DNA from: a virus
Direction: 5' to 3' (one strand)
DNA: 28,907 bases
Virus record (IMG/VR): IMGVR_UViG_3300030109_000414
Coordinates: 1-28,907 of that record
Below the pieces are notes generated by a model, which worked only from the letters and a program-made list of their open reading frames with translations, was not told the DNA's origin and searched no databases. Positions 7,799 to 14,411 of this stretch are shown here, in pieces. The position numbers were made by a program, and so were the translations under genes. Position 1 is the stretch's first letter, and each line of letters begins with the position of its first letter.

Positions 7799-8151
7799 TG
7801 GATAAAAGAAGAGCATATGAATGGAGCATATTATACTATTATGAAGGATATGATGATGCAGACCCAATCTTTGAAGAAAGTTTGGGAATGTTATTGGGGG
7901 GAGACTTTAATCATCCATTTTTAAAAGAAAAAAAGTTTACTAATGTCAATTTAGGTAATGAAAATGGAAAAGAGTTGTTTGGCGATTTAGAAATAAAGTT
8001 ATGGAGATGGGATTCAGGTTTAGGCGAGTGGGATAATGATTACTCTCACATAGAAGATAATTCAGGAAAAATATTACTTTCTAACAATAATGCTTGGAAA
8101 GTTCCAAAAAAGTATCAACAAGAACTAAATAAGTTTTTACAAGGAGAGTAA
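7798..8151 (+). CDS. hypothetical acidic protein
   Basis: 117 aa starting in a TAATG overlap with a strong GGAGG site. Aromatic and acidic, with YEWSILYYYEGYDDADPIFE near the start and EIKLWRWDSGLGEWDNDYSH in the middle. No membrane segment, Cys cluster or recognisable motif. It sits in the run of small early genes. The following gene begins 4 bases downstream using the RBS GGAGAG in this gene's last codons. Confidence 0.65.
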   Translation: MDKRRAYEWSILYYYEGYDDADPIFEESLGMLLGGDFNHPFLKEKKFTNVNLGNENGKELFGDLEIKLWRWDSGLGEWDNDYSHIEDNSGKILLSNNNAWKVPKKYQQELNKFLQGE

Positions 8152-8154
8152 GTA

Positions 8155-8493
8155 ATGGAGAAGAAAGAATTTATTAAAAGTAGGGTAAATAGTATTGAGT
8201 GGAGTGAAGAAAAAAGGTGGAATAAAAATAATGGGACAATGGGAGAATTTAAACTCTATGCTAAATCTTGTTATGACCAATATAAGCAACACATAGGGAC
8301 TATTGATTATGATTATATCGGATATGGAACTATTCAGCCTGTTATTCAGGGCGAGAATAAATACTACTATTACAACTGTGATAAGATGGAGTATTTCAAA
8401 ACATTTGAAGAGGCTGAAAAGTGGAGTAAGAACCAGTACATAAAATCTGTTAAACTAAAAGCAAATTGGGAATTTAAAAAAGGGATTAAATAA
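8155..8493 (+). CDS. hypothetical protein
   Basis: 112 aa, RBS AAGGAGAG. Rich in Lys, Tyr and Trp; the C-terminal part DKMEYFKTFEEAEKWSKNQY has the look of a short repeat/domain in which a Tyr-Phe strand is followed by an EEAxxW helix, as in small phage proteins with a strand-helix unit. No catalytic motif visible. It ends with a TAATG overlap into the next gene. Function unknown. Confidence 0.65.
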   Translation: MEKKEFIKSRVNSIEWSEEKRWNKNNGTMGEFKLYAKSCYDQYKQHIGTIDYDYIGYGTIQPVIQGENKYYYYNCDKMEYFKTFEEAEKWSKNQYIKSVKLKANWEFKKGIK

Positions 8494-8846
8494 TGCAAGA
8501 TAAAAAAACTAGAATGCTAATTAGTGGCATGAGTTGGGAGTCACAATCAACTATTGCTCTTAAAAACGTATTACACAATTTACAAGGCTTTTATCAGCAT
8601 ACTGAACTCAACCTCGATGATTTAGGTAAAGAGGACGTATTAGGCGAATTAAAGGCTTTATCGCACAAACTAGAAGATTTAATTGGTTATGTGATAACTA
8701 ATTTAGATGATAGCATTAAAAAAGATGCTAACCCAATTAAAAAGATATGTGGTAGTTGTGAATCAGATAAGATAATCTATTGTAATGATTGTATGATTGA
8801 AATGGAGGCTAATCATGGAAAATATGATAAAAATAATAGTATCTAA
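8493..8846 (+). CDS. hypothetical protein with a C-terminal four-cysteine cluster
   Basis: 117 aa, starting in a TAATG overlap. The first two thirds are helical (MSWESQSTIALKNVLHNLQG; LGELKALSHKLEDLIGYVI). Residues about 85-100 contain CGSC and then CNDC ten residues on, a likely zinc-binding knuckle. The next gene starts inside its 3' end. Function unknown; a small zinc protein in an early operon is often a nucleic-acid or host-protein binder, which is inference only. Confidence 0.62.
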   Translation: MQDKKTRMLISGMSWESQSTIALKNVLHNLQGFYQHTELNLDDLGKEDVLGELKALSHKLEDLIGYVITNLDDSIKKDANPIKKICGSCESDKIIYCNDCMIEMEANHGKYDKNNSI

Positions 8847-9006
8847 AAGAGAGCATCGGTTGCTCTTGGAGATGATAGATACATTCACTAAAATTTGTGC
8901 CAATGACGATAAGAACCAAGATGCAAAAGAACTACTAGAGGATTTAAGAAATGTTAAAAAAGAATATGCCATCACAGATTCGCCAGAACCAAACATCTGT
9001 GACTAG
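8815..9006 (+). CDS. small hypothetical helical protein
   Basis: 63 aa from ATG 8815, chosen because GGAGG (8804-8808) lies 6 bases upstream; an upstream in-frame TTG at 8797 has no comparable site. The sequence is charged and helical (KREHRLLLEMIDTFTKICAN; DAKELLEDLRNVKKEYA). It overlaps the genes on both sides by 32 and 56 nt in different frames, which is dense even for this phage. Function unknown. Confidence 0.55.
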   Translation: MENMIKIIVSKREHRLLLEMIDTFTKICANDDKNQDAKELLEDLRNVKKEYAITDSPEPNICD

Positions 9007-9250
9007 ATATGTACCTCATTCAATGAGGTATCATGCAGAAATCCAATATGAGGGGGAGGTGGCAATGCGAATGGTCTGTTGTGCTGGTGATAGTTTAGAT
9101 GAATTAGCAACAGACATTAGCGAACAATTACTCCGTTTATCAAAAGCACTTCTCCCTCAAATAATTCATGTAGAAGATATTTTTAATCAAGAAGTAATAA
9201 CAGATGATTTTTTAGAAGATTATAATAATGGAGTGTATAATGATAGATAA
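8951..9250 (+). CDS. hypothetical protein, start uncertain
   Basis: 99 aa from ATG 8951, with AGAGG (8937-8941) at suitable distance; an alternative ATG at 9023 would give 75 aa but has no good RBS and lies inside a 19-bp palindrome. The recognisable body starts after the second Met: MRYHAEIQYEGEVAMRMVCC, then a helix DSLDELATDISEQLLRLSKA. The strand-strand-helix pattern suggests a small alpha/beta fold. Function unknown. If the shorter form is real, the palindrome would sit on its initiation region and could regulate it. Confidence 0.58.
   Translation: MLKKNMPSQIRQNQTSVTRYVPHSMRYHAEIQYEGEVAMRMVCCAGDSLDELATDISEQLLRLSKALLPQIIHVEDIFNQEVITDDFLEDYNNGVYNDR
9012..9030. repeat. 19-bp perfect dyad, operator-like
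   Basis: TACCTCATT (9012-9020), one central C, AATGAGGTA (9022-9030). Nine perfect pairs with a 1-base centre suit a protein-binding dyad better than an RNA hairpin, because the loop would be too small. It lies in the overlap region at the start of the 8951/9023 ORF. Confidence 0.45.
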
Positions 9251-9365
9251 AATAGAATTGTATCTAGGCACTATATTTTATTACATACAAAAGTATGGTA
9301 TGATATTAGTCTGGGCAATGTGTATAAATGTTTTAATTCAGTTAATAATGAGGAGCATAATATGA
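9240..9365 (+). CDS. 41-aa single-span membrane peptide
   Basis: ATG 9240 with GGAG (9230-9233) 6 bases upstream, stop TGA 9363-9365 overlapping the next gene as ATGA. The peptide starts MIDKIELYLGTIFYYIQKYG and then has one hydrophobic stretch of about 18 residues containing MILVWAMCINVLIQLIM. RBS, size and overlap on both sides support it as a real gene although it is very short. Role unknown; a small inner-membrane early protein. Confidence 0.55.
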   Translation: MIDKIELYLGTIFYYIQKYGMILVWAMCINVLIQLIMRSII

Positions 9366-9820
9366 ACGATAAGTTGATGATAGAGAAGGGTAAGAGTGCA
9401 GTAATCACTTTATCTTTTGACCAACCAAAAGTGGGAACTAACCCCAATGGTGCATGGTATATGTATGGAGTCAAACACAATGGTGTAGATAAAGTATTCT
9501 TTGCAACAGACATCTTCCATGAGAAATTATCTAAATTTAAGAAAGGTGATTCTGTAAAGATAAGCCATGTTGATTTAGGTAATAAATCTGTTTACAATGT
9601 AGAACCATCATCAGATAATTCAAATCAATCTAGTGGAAACAATGATAAAGATATGGCAATAAAATGGGGAATGGCTTTTAATAATGCAACAAGGTTAGTT
9701 GCTCATATGGATGCTACACCAAGCGAAAAAACAACCATTATTAAAGAAGTAATGCCAATAATGTTTGATATTGCTTGTAGTATGCCCAATGAAGAAGAAG
9801 AAGTAGAACTTCCATTCTAA
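9362..9820 (+). CDS. single-stranded DNA-binding-like protein
   Basis: 152 aa from ATG 9362 (ATGA overlap, AGGAG 6 bases upstream); an earlier ATG at 9320 lacks an RBS. The N-terminal 80 residues look like an OB-fold made of strands (GKSAVITLSFDQPKVGTNPN, later FKKGDSVKISHVDLGNKSVY), followed by a flexible Ser/Asn-rich linker and a helical part. The last residues, EEEEVELPF, match the acidic tail with a hydrophobic -PF tip by which SSB proteins recruit replication partners. It heads the replication genes (nuclease, methyltransferase, initiator, exonuclease). I infer it coats single-stranded phage DNA during replication or recombination. Confidence 0.6.
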   Translation: MNDKLMIEKGKSAVITLSFDQPKVGTNPNGAWYMYGVKHNGVDKVFFATDIFHEKLSKFKKGDSVKISHVDLGNKSVYNVEPSSDNSNQSSGNNDKDMAIKWGMAFNNATRLVAHMDATPSEKTTIIKEVMPIMFDIACSMPNEEEEVELPF

Positions 9821-10212
9821 TGGCTCTTAAGCGAACTAAATACGATAGGGTTTTCTCTGACTATATAAGAACTAGGGATGGATGGACCTGTCAAAGATGT
9901 GGCAAGTATTACAACCCGGATGAGTCAAATAAGCGAATGGCTTTGCATTGTTCTCATTATTATGGAAGAGGTAGATATTCAGTTCGTTTTGAACCTGACA
10001 ATGCGGTGGCACTCTGTTATGGATGCCATCGCTTTCTAGGTAGTAATCCAGCGGACCATTTAGATTTTATTCGTGAAAGATTAGGTGAGAAAAAATTTAG
10101 ATTATTAACTAAAAAAAGAAATGAGATTGTAAAAAAATCACAAATGTTAAATGACCATTTTTACAATGAATTAAAACTGATGTTGGAAGATGCGATTGCT
10201 AGATTTATTTAG
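9820..10212 (+). CDS. HNH/NinG-like zinc endonuclease
   Basis: 130 aa, TAATG overlap with the SSB-like gene. Two zinc pairs frame the core: CQRC at residues about 24-27, and CYGC about 67-70; between them lie HCSHYYGRGRYSVRFEPDN and the final CH, that is a His-rich strand, an RF-x-x-DN segment and C-x-x-CH as in the HNH fold and in lambda NinG (Rap) recombination proteins. The C-terminus is helical and basic. Likely a structure-specific or nicking endonuclease in recombination or DNA processing. Its 3' end overlaps the methyltransferase start by 23 nt. Confidence 0.68.
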   Translation: MALKRTKYDRVFSDYIRTRDGWTCQRCGKYYNPDESNKRMALHCSHYYGRGRYSVRFEPDNAVALCYGCHRFLGSNPADHLDFIRERLGEKKFRLLTKKRNEIVKKSQMLNDHFYNELKLMLEDAIARFI

Positions 10213-11323
10213 TGGAGTTGGTGGATTTCATAAAGGATTTCAACAAGCTGGATATCAGTTTGATTGGGTTGGGTTTAGCGAAATAGATAAGTATGCAAGT
10301 GCAGTTTACAAACATAGATTTCCAAAATCGGAGGAATTAGGTGACATTACAACTATTCGACCAGAAAGAGATTTACCAAATAACATTGATGTCCTTTGTG
10401 GAGGCTTTCCATGCCAAAGTTTCAGCATTGCCGGAAAAAGAGATATTAACGATACCAGAGGTACTCTTTTTTATGAAATCGCAAGGATTTTATCCTATTA
10501 CAGAGATAAAGGAAACCCAATCCCCTATTTTCTACTCGAAAATGTTAAAGGCTTATATAGCCATGACAATTACGCCACATTTGCTAGAATCTATGAAGTT
10601 TTTACCAACCTTGATTATACCATTGAAATCGAAATGCTTAATACTCGCAACTTCGGAATCCCACAAAATAGAGAAAGAATATTCTTTGTCGGATATCTTG
10701 GAGACAGAGGTGGATCAAAAATATTTCCTATCGGAAAAAATGATAAAATTCATAACAACAAAAGTACCCGGTCAAAATCAAAAACCAAATTTGCTGGAGC
10801 AATCACTACTGGGGAGGGAAGTAGAAGAGAATCAAACTATGTTATCAGTAAAAAAGAAAACAAATTAAAACAAATTGGAAAGATTAATGAGGGAGATTCT
10901 GGTAAGGTTTATGATATTGATGGTATATCATGCACATTAAAATCTAGTGGTGGCGGCAGAGGTGCTAAAACTGGTTTATATAAGATTTCAAAATCAAAAG
11001 TAAAAGTACATACAACACATCCAAGAAGTGGTAACCCAGAACAAGGTGGAACAGGACCACTATCAAGAAATGATGGAAACACTTATTGTATAGATACTGG
11101 TAATGCTCAAGCTGTTGAAATAAAATCAAATATTAGAAGATTAACTCCTACAGAAACTTGTAGATTGCAAGGTTTTACAGATGATTGGAATGCTTATGGA
11201 AATCTTGATGGAAAACTTGTAGAAATGAGCGATACACAAAGATATAAACAAATGGGGAATGCTGTAACTGTTAAAGTTATTGAAGTAATTGCAGACAAAA
11301 TGAAGGTTTTATTTAATGAATAA
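10190..11323 (+). CDS. DNA (cytosine-5) methyltransferase
   Basis: 377 aa with all core C5-methyltransferase motifs in order: motif I DLFSGVGGF (residues 5-13), motif IV GGFPCQSFS with catalytic Cys75, motif VI ENV at 117-119, motif VIII QNRER at 159-163, a target recognition region of about 150 residues, and motif X GNAV near 356. It methylates cytosine C5 using S-adenosylmethionine. No cognate restriction enzyme is evident (the HNH neighbour is NinG-like), so it is probably an orphan used to protect phage DNA. The 5' half is richer in C-ending codons than neighbouring genes and holds the only GATC I find (10713), both consistent with recent transfer. Target site cannot be read from sequence. 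Confidence 0.93.
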   Translation: MRLLDLFSGVGGFHKGFQQAGYQFDWVGFSEIDKYASAVYKHRFPKSEELGDITTIRPERDLPNNIDVLCGGFPCQSFSIAGKRDINDTRGTLFYEIARILSYYRDKGNPIPYFLLENVKGLYSHDNYATFARIYEVFTNLDYTIEIEMLNTRNFGIPQNRERIFFVGYLGDRGGSKIFPIGKNDKIHNNKSTRSKSKTKFAGAITTGEGSRRESNYVISKKENKLKQIGKINEGDSGKVYDIDGISCTLKSSGGGRGAKTGLYKISKSKVKVHTTHPRSGNPEQGGTGPLSRNDGNTYCIDTGNAQAVEIKSNIRRLTPTETCRLQGFTDDWNAYGNLDGKLVEMSDTQRYKQMGNAVTVKVIEVIADKMKVLFNE

Positions 11324-12185
11324 TGGCTATATAAAATTACATCGCAAGATTTTAGATAATCCAATAGTGATGAAATCATCTGACCATCTAGCTGTATGGA
11401 TGTATTTATTATTAAATGCAACTCACAAAAGTTTTGATGCAATGATTGGCAGTAAAAAAGTTACTTTGAATTCAGGTCAATTAATAACTGGTAGAAAGGT
11501 TATGGCAAAGGTATTAAAAATCAATGAAAGTAAAATTCAAAGGATTCTAAAACTTTTTGAAAACGATAAGCAAATCGAACAACAAACGAACAACGTATGT
11601 CGCATAATATCAATACTTAAATGGAGTGATTATCAACAATCGAACATTCAAGTGAACAACAAGCGAACACTAAACAATAATGTAAAGAATGTTAAGAATA
11701 ATATATATACATCAGATTTTGAAATATTTTGGAAATTATATCCTAGAAAAGTTGGTAAACCAAAAGCATTTTCATCTTTTAAGAAAGCAATAAAATCAAA
11801 TGAATCTCAACTTATTATTGATTCCTTGAAAAACCATCTAACGATTTGGAGTGGTCAGGAGATTGAATACATACCTCATCCTACTACTTGGCTAAATCAA
11901 GAGAGGTACAATGACCAAGTATCAAAACCAGATAAAAAGTTATTAAATGTTGAGGTTGTTCAAATGAAAAAATATATTTGTCCAACTTGTGAGAGTATTA
12001 AAGAATTAAGTAGTCAGCCATCATCTGATGATTTGATTTGTGGATGTGGTGAAGATAATTATATAAGGGATTGGGAGTATAAACATCTTAAAAATAGTAA
12101 AAGTAATATTGAGCCAAAGATAGATGATACTAAAGAAAGATTATTTGACCTTGGTGCTAACCTCGCAAAGAACTGGAGTATATAA
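11316..12185 (+). CDS. replication initiator (gpO/DnaD-like)
   Basis: 289 aa, overlapping the methyltransferase by 8 nt. Residues 1-105 form a winged-helix-like DNA-binding domain (NNGYIKLHRKILDNPIV at the start, then SGQLITGRKVMAKVLKINES). A low-complexity Asn/Gln linker (about 106-130) follows, then the typical phage replication module with FWKLYPRKVGKPKAFSSFKK and PHPTTWLNQERYND (136-200), and a C-terminal knuckle with CPTC and CGC (221-244). This architecture matches phage O-type initiators that bind origin repeats and load the host helicase. The linker-coding DNA carries iteron-like repeats and an AT-rich tract, as in lambda O. Confidence 0.75.
   Translation: MNNGYIKLHRKILDNPIVMKSSDHLAVWMYLLLNATHKSFDAMIGSKKVTLNSGQLITGRKVMAKVLKINESKIQRILKLFENDKQIEQQTNNVCRIISILKWSDYQQSNIQVNNKRTLNNNVKNVKNNIYTSDFEIFWKLYPRKVGKPKAFSSFKKAIKSNESQLIIDSLKNHLTIWSGQEIEYIPHPTTWLNQERYNDQVSKPDKKLLNVEVVQMKKYICPTCESIKELSSQPSSDDLICGCGEDNYIRDWEYKHLKNSKSNIEPKIDDTKERLFDLGANLAKNWSI
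11575..11730 (+). other. putative replication origin inside the initiator gene
   Basis: GAACA-type repeats start at 11577, 11588, 11642, 11654 and 11665, mostly as CGAACAACAA or GTGAACAACAA. Within each cluster they are spaced 11-12 bp, one DNA turn, so the same face would be presented to a bound protein. They are followed at 11669-11730 by a strongly AT-rich tract that could melt. Position in the linker of the initiator gene copies the lambda ori-O arrangement. Confidence 0.45.
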
Positions 12186-12427
12186 TGGAAGTTTGGGAAT
12201 GGGCGGATAAAAGCCACATATTGAAAAAAAGAGATGAGAGGATTGGCATCCATGAAGGTAGATTAGCTGATGATGAAATCAAATTTTGTGATAAATGCAA
12301 TACTTGTTGGGAGCCTGATAAATATTACTCAAGAAATTCTAATCAAGATGTCATTTTGTATTATCAAGATTTTCCTAGCTATGGAAAGGAAATAAAAACC
12401 TGTAAAAGATGCGGAGGTGATAAATGA
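12185..12427 (+). CDS. small zinc-ribbon-like protein
   Basis: 80 aa, TAATG overlap with the initiator gene. CDKC at residues about 35-38 and CKRC at about 73-76 form two CxxC pairs about 37 residues apart, a zinc-ribbon pattern; an additional Cys lies at CNTCW. The rest is aromatic and charged (PDKYYSRNSNQDVILYYQDF). No enzymatic motif. It sits between the initiator and the zinc-ribbon exonuclease and ends with an ATGA-type overlap into it, so it may act on nucleic acid with them; that is inference. Confidence 0.6.
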   Translation: MEVWEWADKSHILKKRDERIGIHEGRLADDEIKFCDKCNTCWEPDKYYSRNSNQDVILYYQDFPSYGKEIKTCKRCGGDK

Positions 12428-13329
12428 TATGTCCACATTGCGGAAGTGGAGTAGTGTTAAAGAAGGGATTTTCATATACTAAAAACAAACCGATTGCTCA
12501 AAGATTTATTTGCAAAGAATGTAAAAAACAATTTAGAGCAAGATTTCAAGAGGACCATACAGATTTACCTAAAATCTTATTAATGGACATTGAAACATCA
12601 TTATATCACTTTGTCGGTTGGGGAACTTATAAGCAATACATTCAACATCATCAAGTCACTAAACATCAATACATTATAAGCTGGGCGGCTAAATGGTTAT
12701 TTGATAAGAATGTTCAAGGTGATATTATAAGTACAGAAGAGGCTTTTGAAAGAGATGATGAAAGAGTCTTAAAATCAATCTGGAAGTTAATAGATGAAGC
12801 TGAAATTATTATTGGTCACAATGTTGAAAGGTTTGACCTTCGTAAGTTAAACTGGAGATTCATTTCAATGGGATTAAATCCACCATCGCCATATAAGATT
12901 ATTGATACTTTAAAAGTATTTAGGAGGGAGTTTTTTGCACCAAGCTATAAGCAAGATTTTCTCACTAAATATTTCAAGCTGACAAATAAGTTAGAAACAG
13001 ATTTTCAATTATGGGTAGATTGTGAAGAAGGAAATCCACAAGCATTAAATAAGATGATGGATTATAATAAGCATGATGTATTAGGACTAGAGCAGTTGTA
13101 TTTAAAAGTAAGACCATATATTAAAAACCATCCAAATCTAGGAGTGCTAGTTGATGAAGATGTTTGTCCTAATTGTGCATCTCCTGACCTAATACAAACT
13201 TCAAATGTGTACTTCACAACTGCAAATAAATTTATGGTGTTAAGATGTGGAAATTGTAAAACTCCATATATCAGAGCCAAGAAAAATTCAAATTTAGTAC
13301 AGACTAATTACAGGAGTGTACCTAAATGA
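12424..13329 (+). CDS. DEDDy 3'-5' exonuclease flanked by two zinc ribbons
   Basis: 301 aa. Residues 3-33 form a transposase/InsA-like zinc ribbon (CPHC, then CKEC). Residues 50-230 are an RNase H-like exonuclease: Exo I DIET (55-58), Exo II GHNVERFD (131-138), Exo III YNKHD (214-218), giving the D-E-D-D set with the Y-x3-D form of DEDDy enzymes such as polymerase proofreading domains. Residues 248-278 hold a second CPNC/CGNC zinc ribbon. No polymerase domain is attached and none is seen nearby, so it likely acts alone in recombination or end processing, with zinc ribbons for DNA or protein contacts. Confidence 0.8.
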   Translation: MICPHCGSGVVLKKGFSYTKNKPIAQRFICKECKKQFRARFQEDHTDLPKILLMDIETSLYHFVGWGTYKQYIQHHQVTKHQYIISWAAKWLFDKNVQGDIISTEEAFERDDERVLKSIWKLIDEAEIIIGHNVERFDLRKLNWRFISMGLNPPSPYKIIDTLKVFRREFFAPSYKQDFLTKYFKLTNKLETDFQLWVDCEEGNPQALNKMMDYNKHDVLGLEQLYLKVRPYIKNHPNLGVLVDEDVCPNCASPDLIQTSNVYFTTANKFMVLRCGNCKTPYIRAKKNSNLVQTNYRSVPK

Positions 13330-13449
13330 TTGCCTCACAAAATCCTTTTTTGTATAGAAGGGATGACAAAGCAATTATCGAAGAACCAAATGGGGAGGTG
13401 TTGTAGAACTATCGACATGGTTGGCGTTATGTTGGTGGATGTGAGGCAA
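13330..13449 (+). ncRNA. candidate structured RNA within the early operon
   Basis: A 120-nt stretch closed by a perfect 10-bp helix, TTGCCTCACA (13330-13339) with TGTGAGGCAA (13440-13449). Inside: a hairpin 13342-13350/13356-13364 (9 pairs, two G-U), a helix AACCA/TGGTT (13384-13388 with 13418-13422) and directly stacked on it a hairpin 13399-13405/13410-13417 with loop GAAC and one bulged T. Only two tiny ORFs cross it: 26 codons from 13326 and 38 codons from 13363 (the latter ends in an ATGA overlap with 13476); their peptides look unconvincing, but one could be real. Confidence 0.35.
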
Positions 13450-13475
13450 AGTTTTAAAAATAAGGGAGATGTAAT

Positions 13476-13607
13476 ATGATAATGTTTGACATAGCTGAAT
13501 GGGTAGCAAATATACTTATATTGGGTATCGGAGTATTCTTTTGGGTACTTGCTATCGGAATAACTTTTTTAATAATTAATGAACTATTTAACAGATATAA
13601 GGATTAG
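13476..13607 (+). CDS. 43-aa single-span membrane protein
   Basis: ATG 13476 with GGGAG (13464-13468) 7 bases upstream; stop TAG 13605-13607. After MIMFDIAEWVANI comes one long hydrophobic segment containing LGIGVFFWVLAIGITFLII, then the charged end NRYKD. The RBS, the ATGA overlap with a tiny upstream ORF and the single base before the next ATG support it as a real gene. Role unknown: an early inner-membrane peptide, possibly host takeover or superinfection exclusion; a holin role is less likely this far from late genes. Confidence 0.6.
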   Translation: MIMFDIAEWVANILILGIGVFFWVLAIGITFLIINELFNRYKD

Positions 13608-13608
13608 A

Positions 13609-13902
13609 ATGAAGTTACCACATACCAGACCTTGTGAATTATGCGGAAAATCAGAAGATGAGTATGAACGACAGCGGCAAGAAAGAGAATTAAAAAAGAA
13701 AGAATTAATCGCATTTATTATAGGTAGAAGGTCAGTACGTCAATTTAGTACAAGAGAAAATGAAGTATTTGATGCATACTTTGATTTAGGGATTAGAGAT
13801 TTTCAACAAATTGCTGATAACTTTGGGATAAAAGCATATTCGGTTGAAACCTATTATGACAGAGCGATGGATAAATTATTAGGTATGGATTTTGAACTTT
13901 GA
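13609..13902 (+). CDS. sigma-region-4-like HTH regulator
   Basis: 97 aa from ATG 13609 (AAGGA 5 bases upstream); an in-frame ATG at 13579 would overlap the membrane gene and has no RBS. It begins with a CELC knuckle and a charged helix, then RRSVRQFSTRENEVFDAYFD and a helix-turn-helix (DFQQIADNFGIKAYSVETYY, then RAMDKLLG) in the manner of sigma factor region 4 and LuxR-type domains. As the only clear transcription regulator here, at the end of the early genes and upstream of the repeat-dense block before the head genes, it is the best candidate for a late-gene activator or small terminase-like DNA binder. Confidence 0.6.
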   Translation: MKLPHTRPCELCGKSEDEYERQRQERELKKKELIAFIIGRRSVRQFSTRENEVFDAYFDLGIRDFQQIADNFGIKAYSVETYYDRAMDKLLGMDFEL

Positions 13903-14411
13903 TTGATATTCCAATAAAGCATTCAATTAAATTAATCACTTGGAAGGAAGTTAATAAATACAACTTTGGGAAGAGAGGATTTGCAGATGGAAATAAGGAA
14001 GAACAATATACTGGAATACTTGGACAAAATGTAGTATGTGATTATTACAATCAACCATTAACAAGTGGCAAAGATGGCTTTGATGGTGGAGTTGATTTAC
14101 ATATCAAAGGTAAAAGAGTAGATGTTAAAACAATGGGAAGAAAAGGACCGGTCAAAACAGGATATACAAATAACTTCCTAGCGGCTCAAGATGGTTACAA
14201 TACAGATATATACCTATTCTGTTCAATTAATAAAACCGATTCAATACTTACGATATGTGGCTGGGTAACAAAAGAACAATTTAAAAATCGCAGAGTATTC
14301 CACAATAAAGGCTCAATACGAGTTAGAAGAGATGGTACAGCAATTAAAGTTAAATCTGATTTATATGAGATAGATAATGATATGTTAAATCCAATGTCCA
14401 TGTCCTTTTAG
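13899..14411 (+). CDS. PD-(D/E)XK-type nuclease
   Basis: 170 aa, starting at TTG 13899 that overlaps the previous stop as TTGA; no in-frame ATG occurs before the conserved part. The core is EEQYTGILGQNVVCDYY, then FDGGVDLHIKGKRVDVKTMG with Asp66 and Asp75-x-Lys77, the acidic pair and lysine of the PD-(D/E)XK fold, followed by a strand with DIYLFCSI. Family members include Holliday junction resolvases, replication-repair nucleases and restriction enzymes. In this operon a resolvase or recombination nuclease is likeliest. Its last codons include two of the four ATGTCC repeats. Confidence 0.65.
   Translation: MIDIPIKHSIKLITWKEVNKYNFGKRGFADGNKEEQYTGILGQNVVCDYYNQPLTSGKDGFDGGVDLHIKGKRVDVKTMGRKGPVKTGYTNNFLAAQDGYNTDIYLFCSINKTDSILTICGWVTKEQFKNRRVFHNKGSIRVRRDGTAIKVKSDLYEIDNDMLNPMSMSF

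Noticed and set aside
10341-10868. 175-codon ORF overlapping the methyltransferase in another frame
   Set aside because: It lies fully inside the methyltransferase, whose catalytic motifs are intact; it has no RBS and no recognisable sequence.
13326-13479. Two tiny ORFs of 26 and 38 codons
   Set aside because: They overlap each other and a predicted RNA structure; composition is unconvincing. The second has an ATGA link to the next gene, so it is not fully excluded.
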